Part shown: piece after piece, positions 50,249 through 63,600 of the stretch | Numbering within the stretch: position 1 is the stretch's first letter | Layout of the letters: each line of letters begins with the position of its first letter | From: Macrotis lagotis | Taxonomy: Eukaryota > Chordata > Mammalia > Peramelemorphia > Peramelidae | Direction: 5' to 3' | Assembly (NCBI RefSeq): GCF_037893015.1 | Contig: NC_133666.1 | Coordinates: 652,850,957 to 652,914,956, forward strand | DNA length: 64,000 bases | Made by a program: the position numbers and the translations under genes | Notes under the pieces: model-generated | The model's database searches: none | Told to the model about the DNA's origin: nothing | What the model saw: the letters and a program-made list of their open reading frames with translations, nothing else

Positions 50249-53200
50249 CGTGTGTGTGTGCATCAGAAGAGATCTCAGGCAGCAGGCTTTGAGAGGAGAA
50301 AGTGCTTCTCCTGGAGGATGATCCATGGTAAATGAAAGAGGGAGGGGGAATAGTGGAAGCTGGAGAAGGGAACCTTGCCAGAGAGAAGATGAGAGTCACT
50401 GTGAGGCTGATTCCCAAACATCCCTCTAGATACTTCCTCATGTGCCAACCAATCCCCTCTTTTAGACACAGGACTATCCGACAGCAGCTTAATGACAGCT
50501 GGTACGAGGGATCCATCGCCTACAAGCAGAGAGGACACGGTGTCCACCAGCCTGCCTGAGGTTGCTTCCACCATGGGACCTTCCACTTTGAGGATACCAG
50601 CAGTAACGGTGCCCCTAGAGACAGATCCTGGCTCAACCTATGCTCAGTCCAGTAGCCTCCCAATGGAATCTACTGCAGGGAGCCAAGATCTGGAGTCACC
50701 GATGATGACCACATCTTCTCTGGCTGGAGCCACCACATTCCTTGAGTCTTCTGCTGGCATATCTCTGACCACTGACTCCCTCCTACTTGCTCCTACTTCA
50801 ACTGAGCTCCAGGGTATCTCAGGGTCCGATGCTCCCTCAGAGGCCAGAACACAAGGGACAATTCGCTCCTTTTCCCTCATGGTTAGCCCTAGTGCAGCCA
50901 CCACAATGGGGACTGACACTACAAAGCATGCCAAGACTCCTCCAGGGGACTTCTTCCATACTGGGATCTCTGTTTTGGGGCAGACGAGCAGCCAGACGCT
51001 TGATCTATCTTCCTCTGACCCAGACTCCACTCGCAAAATCACAGACATATCTCCCATTTCCAACACGGTAGATGCAGTGGCTTCTACTATTGCGGAGAAG
51101 CCAGAGGCTCAGACAGGGACTGACCCCAGCTCGGCTGGGCAGTCTTTTCCTAGTCTCATTAAGACTTTATCCCCTCAAGGAGGAGGGACAGTCACAACCA
51201 GACCATCCATGAGAAGTAGCACAGGGCTTGGGGTTGTGTTCACCACCATTCCTATGACCACGGGGACTTCAAGAACTACCATCATTCCTGGATTACAAAC
51301 CAGTTCCTCAGAGGCACTTGAACCTTCCTGGACTTGGAAAAAGACAACCATTGGTTCCAGTGGGGGACATAGCACAGGCTATTCCACCACCCTTTTAGGC
51401 TCCTCTACCTCCTTGGGTACCATGATTCCTGGTGCAAGGACAGGGGAATGGAGGACAGATCCCGTCGTCCTCTCCTCTATAGAGCCTCCAAATCCTGGGG
51501 AGGCAGCCAGTTCCATGGCTTCTACTGAAAGATTCCTTCCTACTACAGGCCCACAGATCAGCCCAGGTGTGGCCTCCACGTCCTTCCTCCTGGCTGAGTC
51601 AAGTTCACCAGGCAGCCCTCAAGTTTCTGAGAACAGCGTGGATTCCTACAACTCCTTGATGTCTACAGGGACCACAGTGGGGCAAGTCAAAGGTACAACC
51701 ACTGGTTCCAGAATGGACTCCTCTGTGGACACCACATTAGGCCATAGCTCGAGTGATCCGGGGACTAGTCTCGGTGCAGAGACTTCCTCTCATCTGGAGT
51801 CAACAGTCATAACTGAAACCTCTACTGATAGTGTCTCTGTGACTGGAATGGATGAAGCTTCCACTGTTGCTTGGCTTTCTTCCCCATCTGAAACTTCTGT
51901 GAGAATGCTAAGTCCAATCTTTAATTGGCTCTGGACTCCTACAGCAGCCATTCCTGAAGTCTCCTCAGGGAGGAGCCCCATGACTAATGGCATGACATCA
52001 GCCATCTCAGGGACTGAGAGTCCAAATCTGACTCCCACTAGTCGGATCAGAGATCCTCCCCTTATCTCTCCTACCTCCCCCCCACATACTGAGAGCCCAA
52101 CTTCAGGAGGAGAGCCTAGCCTTGCCTCTTCTATGACCACATCCTTGTCTGTAGGATCACCATCTTCAGACAGCAGTACTGGAACAACAGTTTCACCACC
52201 TATGATTGTTAGCTCAGCCGGGAAGGGGAGTGGAGCTGGTGAGGTATTGTCTACAGGTTCAGTGACCAACTCAGTTCTGTCCTTGTTTACTCCAGTAGTA
52301 GAAGGTTCAACCGGAGCTATTCCAGCTACTGTGACTGAAGAGGACACTGAAGGGAGATTGAGTCAGGAACCCAGGACCAGTCTGGGAGAGACCTCCTCAA
52401 CGGACACAGAAACTAGGGGACCCACCCATATTCCTCGGCAGGTAACCCTTATGAGCACAGAAGCTCCCTCAGGTCTCAGTTTTGCTACTGGTCCATCAAT
52501 TCCCTCAGTGACTGACTTGCCAACAATGACTGATACCAAATCTCCATTAGCATCTGGCACAGTTGGAGAATCCAGGTCAGCTTCTCCTCTTGTTCTGGCC
52601 ACAAGGTTCAGCCCTTCTTTCACTTCTACCATGTTCACATCAGAGAACAATGGAGCATCTTCTCCTGGGATCTCTTCTTTGAGTCCCACCAGCCTAATAT
52701 CGGATGTTTCAGTATCTGAGCCAGTTAGTGCTATATCTCCCTTCTCAGAGAAGACCAGTCAGGAAATAGCTTCTAGTTCAGCTGCCTCTCTGGGCACCAG
52801 ACTGCCAGGCTTCATTGGCACAGCTACTACAGCAGGGTCCCCAGGATCTCCTGAGCCCAGAGAGGAGACTATGAGCTCTCAGAGCACAGGCATCAACACA
52901 GCATCAGACAGTGGTCTCCCCTTCAGCTCTCCCCAAACAGAGACCCAGGTTTCCATCACTACAGTTGCTGACCCATGGACACCTTTTCCTACCTCTGTGA
53001 GCAATCAACCATTGGCAGCAGACACCAGCATTCCCAACCATCTGGAAAGCACTTTTCCTGGAGACACCAGTCTTGTCTCTGTCCATTCCTCAGAAGAAGA
53101 TAGTCCTGCCTTGTCTAGACCTAGCCCAGACCCCACTTCTGTGTTTATCCAGTCTCCAACTTGGACAAGCACCTCTGCCCTGGGGATGGCCCCTTCCTCT

Positions 53201-56200
53201 GGGTCCTCGATATTTCCCACCTCCACTGACTTAGAGAAGAACACAGAAGATAGAACAACTGGGCCATTCACATCTTCCATGGACATGATGACCCCACGGA
53301 CATCTGCCCCTTCCCACTCACGGACCACCCTCCCAGAAGACATCACTTCCATATTGGGTACAGTTTTTGGTTCCATCCTTGGTCCTTTCATATTGGTCAT
53401 ATTCCCAACTGAGCATGACTTCCTTCTTCCCCCGTGGAGATCCAATCTCAGTGGGGAGGTTGATTTAGTTCTCCGTTAATGTAAGAATCAAATGTCTGTT
53501 TATGAAGTAGGCAAATCTTCCCCTGAGAGTTGTTGCTTGGGCCTTCTATTTGTGTTTTCTCAAAGCCCTGGAATCTGTTGTTCACTCTAGTTTTCTACCC
53601 TATTGGCAAGGGAACCTTGTGATCTTGGGGGATGAAATGTCTCTGCCCATTGTCTGGGCAGAAATTGCCTGTCCTCATTCTGCTACTGTAGGATGCAGAA
53701 TTTGGCTATGGTGAGAGAGACTCTACAGACTGTTTGGAAGGGATGGCATGACCCAAGAAACCCCAAAGATCTGTAGTAGTCTCTGTAAGGCCTTAAATCT
53801 TTTCATACTGCATCATATCTCACAAATCTCTCTACCTGGCTAAGAGTCACTACTCAATACATGCTTGTTCACTGGATTTCCCATTTTAACAGGAATTGGT
53901 CAGAGCCTAGGTTCCAGCACCCACACTGCAGACATCACTTTAAAGGAAGGTACCAGCTCTCCAGCCCATGATCCCCTTGTGTCCACCACCACTGTCAGTG
54001 CACCAGGTTAGTAAGAGTCACACTTTGCTTCTGCTAGGGGATTATCTTTCATCTGGGCTTGGTTTTCCTCTTCTTGGGATTCTTCGTCTCATGGATATTT
54101 GGTGTGCTCTTCTTGGGTCATGGGGATTTTGGCATTATTTTCCATTCCTGGGAGTATTTTCATTCTTCTTTCTCTGTTTCTCTCTGGGAAGTCTTTCACT
54201 TCTCTGTGCCTTCATGATTGAATGTATGAACTCTGATCCTTTGGAGGATGGAGATTTATCAATTGCTTATTGGGGGTATGCTATAAGATGGCGTTTAATT
54301 GGGAAGTGGTTGGCATCACCCTTTGGAGTAAGAGCAGGGGAAAGGGATTATAGGAGTTGGTTGGTTCAATTGTGAAGGGACTGGGACCATAAAATTCAGG
54401 ATTGTGGCAAACAGTGATAAGACTTCCAGTCTAAGTCATTTCCATAGTGATTTGTGTGAGCATCAGAGATGAATACAGGCTTACAGTAAATGGCAGAGAG
54501 CTTAGCATGATGAAAGTGCTTGTCTAGGAGGAGATGAAAATGGTAAGCATGGCGGAGAGAATGAAGAGTGGAACTTGTATAGGGGAGTGTGGTCTCAAGA
54601 GGAAAGCATGTTGCAGAGTGGAGATGAGGCTCATTGTATGGGTGATTCCCAAGCACCTCATTAGATCTTCCACTTGTGTCAACCAATGCCCTCTTTTAGG
54701 CACAGGACTGTCCAGCAGCAGCCCAGTGATGGCAGGGAACAAGGATCCATCCCTTGCCAACACAGAGGACACGGAGCACACCAGCCTGCCTGACGGTACA
54801 TCTACCATGGGACTTTCCACTTTCAGGACAGCAGCAGTGACCATGACCCTAGAGACAACGTCTGGTTCGGTGTCTGTTCAGTCCTCCAGTCTCCCTGTGG
54901 GCTCTGCTCCAAGTAGTCAAGGTCTTGCGATATCCATGATGGCCATGTCTTCTCTGGCAGGAGACCCCACTTCCCTCCCCCTTGCTCCTACTTCAGTTGA
55001 TTTCCAGGGAATTCGAAGCTCCAGTTCTCCCTTAAATGCCATCACACAAGGGACACTTTCCTCCTTTCCCCCCACAACTAGTCCTAGTACAACTGCCACC
55101 ACAGGGAGACATCCTCACTCCACAAAGCATGCAGAAACTCCTCTAGGAGACAACTTTCATAGTGGAATCTCTGCTTCAGGGCAATCAAGCAGCCAGACAC
55201 TTGCCCTGTTTTCCTCAGCCCCAGTCTCCACTAGTGAAGTCACAAGCATCTTCCCCAGTTCAATCAGAACACAGACAGTAGCTTCCACCATCCTAGGGAA
55301 GCCAGAGTCTCAGCCAGGGATTAAACCCAGTTCAGCTGGGTTGCCTTTTCCTACCACGATTAAGACTTTATCTCCTATAGAAAGAGGCCCAAGTACAGCG
55401 GTTCCATCTACGGGAGAAAGCACAGGGATCAGCATTGTACCTAGCAGCATCTCTGAACACACAGAACTTACCCAGATCACTCCAGGAGAGCCTACCAGTA
55501 ATAAGAGAAGTCTGGAGACGCCTTGGACTGAAAGAATGACCCCCTATTCTGCTCCTTTCCTAGTCCCCTCTGCATCCTTGGGCACAATCACTGCTGTTGG
55601 CATGACTAGGGAACCGAGACGTGATGCTCCATCTCCATCTCTAGCTACAGAGGAGATCCTGTATCCTGAAAATGGGGTTGGTGGTCTGGCATCTACTGAG
55701 GGCTTCCTCTTCACTACCAGCAAAAAGTCCAGTCCTGTTGTGACTTCAACATCCCTTCTCCAGTCTGAGTCAAGTTCAATAGGCATCCCTCAAGACTCAG
55801 AAACCAGCAAGGCTTCCCATGGCTCCTTGATCTCTGCAGAGACCACAGTTGATCACGCCAAAGGTGCATCGACTGCTTTCCGTACTGATTCCCTTGTGGA
55901 AACTACTTTAGGTCATAGTTCAGGTGTTCTGGAGACGAGTCTTGGTGCAGAGACTTCCTCTCATCTGAAATCAACATTCATAGCTGAAACCTCTTCTGGT
56001 AGTGTGACTGGAATGGATGAAGCTTCAACTGTCCCTTGGCTTTCTTCCCCATCTGAAACTGCTTTGAAAATGCTAAGTACAACCTTTAATTGGCTTCAGA
56101 ATCCCACAGCAGCCACCCCTGAAGTCTCCTCAGGGAGTAGCCCCATGGATGAGGACACGAGGACAGCTGTCCCAGGGACTAAGGAAACAAGTCACAGGAA

Positions 56201-57642
56201 CAAGATCACAGACAGCCTCCCCACCTCTCCTATTTCTCATCATCCTGACCTAAGTACTGAAGGAGAGATGAGCCCTTCTGTCCCAATGACCCTAGCTTTG
56301 ACACAGGCACCAACATCTTCAGACAGTGGTCACAGAGGACCTGGCTCATCTTCTATGACTGTTACTCGAAGGGGCAGTACATTTTTACCAGGTACCAAGG
56401 CAGGACGGACAATTTCCTCCTCCTACCGAGACACCTCACCCATGGTGGCCATCACTTCCCAAACAGGTACATTCTCTCTTGTAGTTCAAGTTTCTCCCAT
56501 GTCCACTTTGTTAATTGCTAAAGCTTCAGCTCCTGTCTCCTTTTCACTGGATATTTGGTTGTGGTGGAATAAGTAGAATTTAGCACTAAAACTGGAAAAA
56601 TTAAGTGTAGGAAATAGGAAGAAATAAACTGCTTAACTTTGACCATTCTCGGGGCCATGAGGGAGCCCTAGTTTCATTTCCCTATTGGACAAAAGTCCAC
56701 ATCAGCTTGATTCTTCTTTTCTCTTCTTGCGAGTTTTATGTTTCCTAGTCTTCTTGCGAACTTCCCGGGAAGGAGAATTTGTACTTAGTGCCTAATGGCC
56801 CTTCCCAACCTCTGGGCTGAAATTGGATTTCTTCATTCTTGACCAGATGCTTCAGGTAGGATGCAGAATAGGGCTGTGGAAAGTGGAACCCCTCAGCCAG
56901 TGGATGGAAGGAAAGACATGACCAAAGAGGAGGAGATGATTAGTATAATCTTTTCTTGCTGCTTTAGATCTGATGAATCTCTCTGCCTGGCCTAGAGTCA
57001 GTGCTTATTACATGTTGTTGTCTGTCAGATTGACTGATTTCCCATTTTTATAGGAATCGGCAAGAACCTAGGCTCCAGCACCCACTTTGCTGGCCGCAAT
57101 TTACAGGATGGCACCAGATCTCCAATCAGTGAGCCCTTTGTGCCCACCACTGTGAATGCTTCAGGTTATTAAGAGTCATTTTTTTCCTCCATCCACTGGG
57201 GGGGATGATCTTTTACTTGTATTCTCTTTCTTTGTGAAATTGTCCATCTTGCATATTTGCAGTTCTTTTCCTGTATCTTGGGTACTTTGTACATTATTTT
57301 CAATTACTGGGAACATTTTCATTCTGTTTCCCTTACTTTCTCTTTGGAAGTCTTTCCCTCTTCCTCTAATTTTTCATTGAAAATAAGGGCTCTTTTCTTT
57401 TGGACAAAGAAGGGAAAAAAGAGGTTTATCTATTGCTTATATAGGAAGATACACTGAGGTATCTGTCAGGTTGCCAAGGAAAGGGGATTGGAGGAGTTGG
57501 TCTATGTAGCTGAGCAGTGACTGAAAGCATTTGAAACAGGGGTCAGGAAAAACCTCATGATAGACTCCCTGTCTAACCCTCTTCATGGTGTGTCTTTATT
57601 TCTCTTTGTATGTTCGTGTGTTTGTGTGTATGTGTGTGTGTT

Positions 57643-57674
<32 letters not shown>

Positions 57675-60600
57675 CATCAGAAGAGATCTCAGGCAGCAGG
57701 CTTTGAGAGGAGAAAGTGCTTCTCCTGGAGGATGATCCATGGTAAATGAGAGAGGGAGGGGGAATAGTGGAAGCTGGAGAAGGGAACCTTGCCAGAGAGA
57801 AGATGAGAGTCACTGTGAGGCTGATTCCCAAACATCCCTCTAGATACTTCCTCATGTGCCAACCAATCCCCTCTTTTAGACACAGGACTATCCGACAGCA
57901 GCTTAATGACAGCTGGTACGAGGGATCCATCGCCTACAAGCAGAGAGGACACGGTGTCCACCAGCCTGCCTGAGGTTGCTTCCACCATGGGACCTTCCAC
58001 TTTGAGGATACCAGCAGCAACGGTGCCCCTAGAGACAGATCCTGGCTCAACCTATGCTCAGTCAAGTAGCCTCCCAATGGAATCTACTGCAGGGAGCCAA
58101 GATCCGGAGTCACCGATGATGACCACATCTTCTCTGGCTGGAGCCACCACATTCCTTGAGTCTTCTGCTGGCATATCTCTGACCACTGACTCCCTCCTAC
58201 TTGCTCCTACTTCAACTGAGCTCCAGGGTATCTCAGGGTCCGATGCTCCCTCAGAGGCCAGAACACAAGGGACAATTCGCTCCTTTTCCCTCATGGTTAG
58301 CCCTAGTGCAGCCACCACAATGGGGACTGACACTACAAAGCATGCCAAGACTCCTCCAGGGGACTTCTTCCATACTGGGATCTCTGTTTTGGGGCAGACG
58401 AGCAGCCAGACGCTTGATCTATCTTCCTCTGACCCAGACTCCACTCGCAAAATCACAGACATATCTCCCATTTCCAACACGGTAGATGCAGTGGCTTCTA
58501 CTATTGCGGAGAAGCCAGAGGCTCAGACAGGGACTGACCCCAGCTCGGCTGGGCAGTCTTTTCCTAGTCTCATTAAGACCTTATCCCCTCAAGGAGGAGG
58601 GACAGTCACAACCAGACCATCCATGAGAAGTAGCACAGGGCTTGGGGTTGTGTTCACCACCATTCCTATGACCACGGGGACTTCAAGAACTACCATCATT
58701 CCTGGATTACAAACCAGTTCCTCAGAGGCACTTGAACCTTCCTGGACTTGGAAAAAGACAACCATTGGTTCCAGTGGGGGACATAGCACAGGCTATTCCA
58801 CCACCCTTTTAGGCTCCTCTACCTCCTTGGGTACCATGATTCCTGGTGCAAGGACAGGGGAACGGAGGACAGATCCCGTCGTCCTCTCCTCTATAGAGCC
58901 TCCAAATCCTGGGGAGGCAGCCAGTTCCATGGCTTCTACTGAAAGATTCCTTCCTACTACAGGCCCACAGATCAGCCCAGGTGTGGCCTCCACGTCCTTC
59001 CTCCTGGCTGAGTCAAGTTCACCAGGCAGCCCTCAAGTTTCTGAGAACAGCGTGGATTCCTACAACTCCTTGATGTCTACAGGGACCACAGTGGGGCAAG
59101 CCAAAGGTACAACCACTGGTTCCAGAATGGACTCCTCTGTGGACACCACATTAGGCCATAGCTCGAGCGATCCGGGGACTAGTCTCGGTGCAGAGACTTC
59201 CTCTCATCTGGAGTCAACAGTCATAACTGAAACCTCTACTGATAGTGTCTCTGTGACTGGAATGGATGAAGCTTCCACTGTTGCTTGGCTTTCTTCCCCA
59301 TCTGAAACTTCTGTGAGAATGCTAAGTCCAATCTTTAATTGGCTCTGGACTCCTACAGCAGCCATTCCTGAAGTCTCCTCAGGGAGGAGCCCCATGACTA
59401 ATGGCATGACATCAGCCATCTCAGGGACTGAGAGTCCAAATCTGACTCCCACTAGTCGGATCAGAGATCCTCCCCTTATCTCTCCTACCTCCCCCCCACA
59501 TACTGAGAGCCCAACTTCAGGAGGAGAGCCTAGCCTTGCCTCTTCTATGACCACATCCTTGTCTGTAGGATCACCATCTTCAGACAGCAGTACTGGAACA
59601 ACAGTTTCACCACCTATGATTGTTAACTCAGCCGGGAAGGGGAGTGGAGCTGATGAGGTATTGTCTACAGGTTCAGTGACCAACTCAGTTCTGTCCTTGT
59701 TTACTCCAGTAGTAGAAGGTTCAACCGGAGCTATTCCAGCTACTGTGACTGAAGAGGACACTGAAGGGAGATTGAGTCAGGAACCCAGGACCAGTCTGGG
59801 AGAGACCTCCTCAATGGACACAGAAACTAGGGGACCCACCCATATTCCTCGGCAGGTAACCCTTATGAGCACAGAAGCTCCCTCAGGTCTCAGTTTTGCT
59901 ACTGGTCCATCAATTCCCTCAGTGACTGACTTGCCAACAATGACTGATACCAAATCTCCATTAGCATCTGGCACAGTTGGAGAATCCAGGTCAGCTTCTC
60001 CTCTTGTTCTGGCCACAAGGTTCAGCCCTTCTTTCACTTCTACCATGTTCACATCAGAGAACAATGGAGCATCTTCTCCTGGGATCTCTTCTTTGAGTCC
60101 CACCAGCCTAATATCGGATGTTTCAGTATCTGGGCCAGATAGTGCTATATCTCCCTTCTCAGAGAAGACCAGTCAGGAAATAACTTCTAGTTCAGCTGCC
60201 TCTCTGGGCACCAGACTGCCAGGCTTCATTGGCACAGCTACTACAGCAGGGTCCCCAGGATCTCCTGAGCCCAGAGAGGAGACTATGAGCTCTCAGAGCA
60301 CAGGCATCAACACAGCATCAGACAGTGGTCTCCCCTTCAGCTCTCCCCAAACAGAGACCCAGGTTTCCATCACTACATTTGCTGACCCATGGACACCTTT
60401 TCCTACCTCTGTGAGCAATCAACCATTGGCAGCAGACACCAGCATTCCCAACCATCTGGAAAGCACTTTTCCTGGAGACACCAGTCTTGTCTCTGTCCAT
60501 TCCTCAGAAGAAGATAGTCCTGCCTTGTCTAGACCTAGCCCAGACCCCACTTCTGTGTTTATCCAGTCTCCAACTTGGACAAGCACCTCTGCCCTGGGGA

Positions 60601-63600
60601 TGGCCCCTTCCTCTGGGTCCTCGATATTTCCCACCTCCACTGACTTAGAGAAGAACACAGAAGATAGAACAACTGGGCCATTCACATCTTCCATGGACAT
60701 GATGACCCCACGGACATCTGCCCCTTCCCACTCACGGACCACCCTCCCAGAAGACATGACTTCCATATTGGGTACAGTTTTGGTTCCATCCTTGGTCCTT
60801 TCATATTGGTCATATTCCCAACTGAGCATGACTTCCTTCTTCCCCCGTGGAGATCCAATCTCAGTGAGGAGGTTGATTTAGTTCTCTGTTAATGTAGGAA
60901 TGAAATGTCTGTTTATGAAATAGGCAAATCTTCCCCTAAGAGTTGTTCCTTGGGTCCCCCATTTATGTTTACTACCTGATTTCTGGTCATCACTCTTGTT
61001 ACCTACCCTATTGCAAGGGCAATATTGATGAGGGCAACCTTTGTGGATGAAATGATCTCTCCCGTCATCTGGGCACAAATTCCATGTCCCCATTGTGCTT
61101 TGGCAAGATACAGAATTTGGCTATGGTCAGTGAGACTCTTCAGACTGTTTGGAAGGGATGGTGTGATCCAAGACACCGCAATGATCTGTAGCCTTACGCT
61201 TTTTCATACTGCATCATCGAAGAAGTTTCTCTGCCTTGTTTAATGTCAATAGTTAATATATGCTTACTGACTGGAAGATTAACTCATTTCCCATTTTAAC
61301 AGGAATTGGTCAGAACCTTGGTTCCACCTCCCACATTGCAGACTTCACTTCAGAGGAAAGTACCAGCTCACCAGCCATTGATACCCTTGTGTCCACCACC
61401 ATAGTTAGTGCACCAGGTTAGTAAGAGTCACACTTTGCTTCTGCTAGGGTATTATCCTTCGTTTGGGCTTGGTTTTCCTCTTCATAGAGTTCTTTGTCTC
61501 ATTGATATTTGCTGTGCTCTTCTTGGGTCATGCGGATTTTGCACATTATTTTCAATCCTTGGGAATATTTTCATTCTGTCTTTCTTTGTTTCCCTATAGA
61601 AGCTTTCCTTTCCCTTCATGATTGAACATATAGACTCTTTTCCTTTGGAGGTTGGAGGGGGAAAGTCGAGATTTATCTATTGTGTGCTGTGGGTGTGCTG
61701 TAGTATGTTGTGTAAGTGGTAAGTGGGTGGCATCACCCAGCCTATGAAAGAAGACCAGAGGAAAGGGATTGTAGGAGGTGGCTGGTGCAACTGAGAAGGG
61801 ACTGAGACTATACAAAACAGAATTGTGTCAAACAGAATGATAAGACTCACAGCCTAGGTCATTTCCATAGTGATTTGTGTGAGCATCAGAGAGGAGTACA
61901 GGCTTACTATCAGTGAAAGAGAACTTAGCAAGATGAAAGTGTTTGTCTAGGAGGAAGTTGGTGAGCATGGGAGAGAGAATGAAGAGTGGAGCTTGGAGAG
62001 GAGAGTGTCGGCTCAACAGAGAATAACATCTTGCATAGAGGAGATGAGGCTCACTCTAAGGGTGATTCCCAAGCACCCTATAGAACTTCCACTTTTGTCA
62101 ATCAATCCCCTCTTTTAGATGCAGGACTGTCCAGCAGCAACCCAGTGGCAGCAGGGAGCAAGGATTCATCCCCTGCCAACAGAGAGGACATGGAACCCAG
62201 CAGCATGCCTGTGGGTACATCTACCATGGGACCTTCCACTTTCAGGACAGCAGCAGTGACCATGACCCTAGAGACAATGCCTGGCTCAGTGTCTGCTCAG
62301 TCCTCCAGTCTCCCTGTGGGGTCTGCTCCAATCAGTCAAAGTCTTGAGATATCCAAGATGACCATGTCCTCTCTGGCAAGAGACCCCCCTTCCCTCCCTC
62401 CTACTTCAGTTGATTTCCAGGTCATGCCAGGCTCCAGTGCTCCCATAGATATTATTACACAAGGCACAATTTCTCCCCTTTCCCCCATAGCCATCCCTAG
62501 TGCAGCCACCACATCAGGGAGACATTCTCACTTCACAAAGCATGCAAACACTCCTCTAGGAGACCACTTTCATACTGGGATCTCTCCTTCACGGCAGTCA
62601 AGCAGCCAGACCTTTGCACTGTCTTCCTTGGCCCCAGGATTCACTAGTAAAGTCACAAGCATCTTACCCAGTTCAATCATGACCCAGACAGTAGCTTCCA
62701 CCTTCTCAGGGAAGTCAGAGGCTCAGACAAGGACTGAACCTGGGTCTGCTGGGCTGACTTCTGCTACCATGGATAAGACTTTATCTCTTGTAGAAAGAGG
62801 CCCAAGTACAGCAGTTCCACCCATGGAAAGAAGCACAAGGATCAGGATTGTACCTAGCACCATCTCTGAACCCACAGAACGTACCCAGATCACTCCAGGA
62901 GAGCCTACCAGTAACAAGGGGACTCTGAAGACTCCTTGGACTGAAAGAATGACCCCCTCTGGCTCCACCAGCATGAGGCAAGAAGTTGAATATTCCACGA
63001 CTTTCCTAGTCCCCCCTGCCTCCTTGGGCACCATGACTCCTGTTAGCTTCATGAGGAAACCAAGAGTAGATGTTCTATCTCCATCTCCAGCCACAGAGGG
63101 GATGCTGTATCCTGAGAATAGAGTCGATCACTTGTCATCTACTGAGGACTTTCTCCCCACTACCAGCCCAAAGTCAAGTCCTGTTGTGACCTCCACATCC
63201 CTTCTCCAGACTGAGTCAAATTCTGTAGGCAGCCCTCAAGGCTCAGAAATCAGCAAGGATTCCTATGGCTCCTTGATCTCTGTAGAGGCCACAGTTGATC
63301 AAGTCAAAGGTACATCAACTGGTTTCCACACTTACTCCCCTGTGGATACCACATCAGGTCATAGCTCAGTTGTTCTGGGAACCAGACTTGGTGCAGAGAC
63401 TTCCTCTCATTTGCAGTCAACATTAATAGCTGAAACCTCTACTCATAGTGCCTATGTGACTGGATTGGATGAAACTTCAACCATCCCTTGGCTTTCTTCA
63501 CCATCTTCCCCATCTTCTTCCCCATCTGAAAACACTGTGAGAATGCTAAGCACAACCTTTAGTTGGCTTTGGACTCCCACAGCATCCACCCCTGAAGTCT

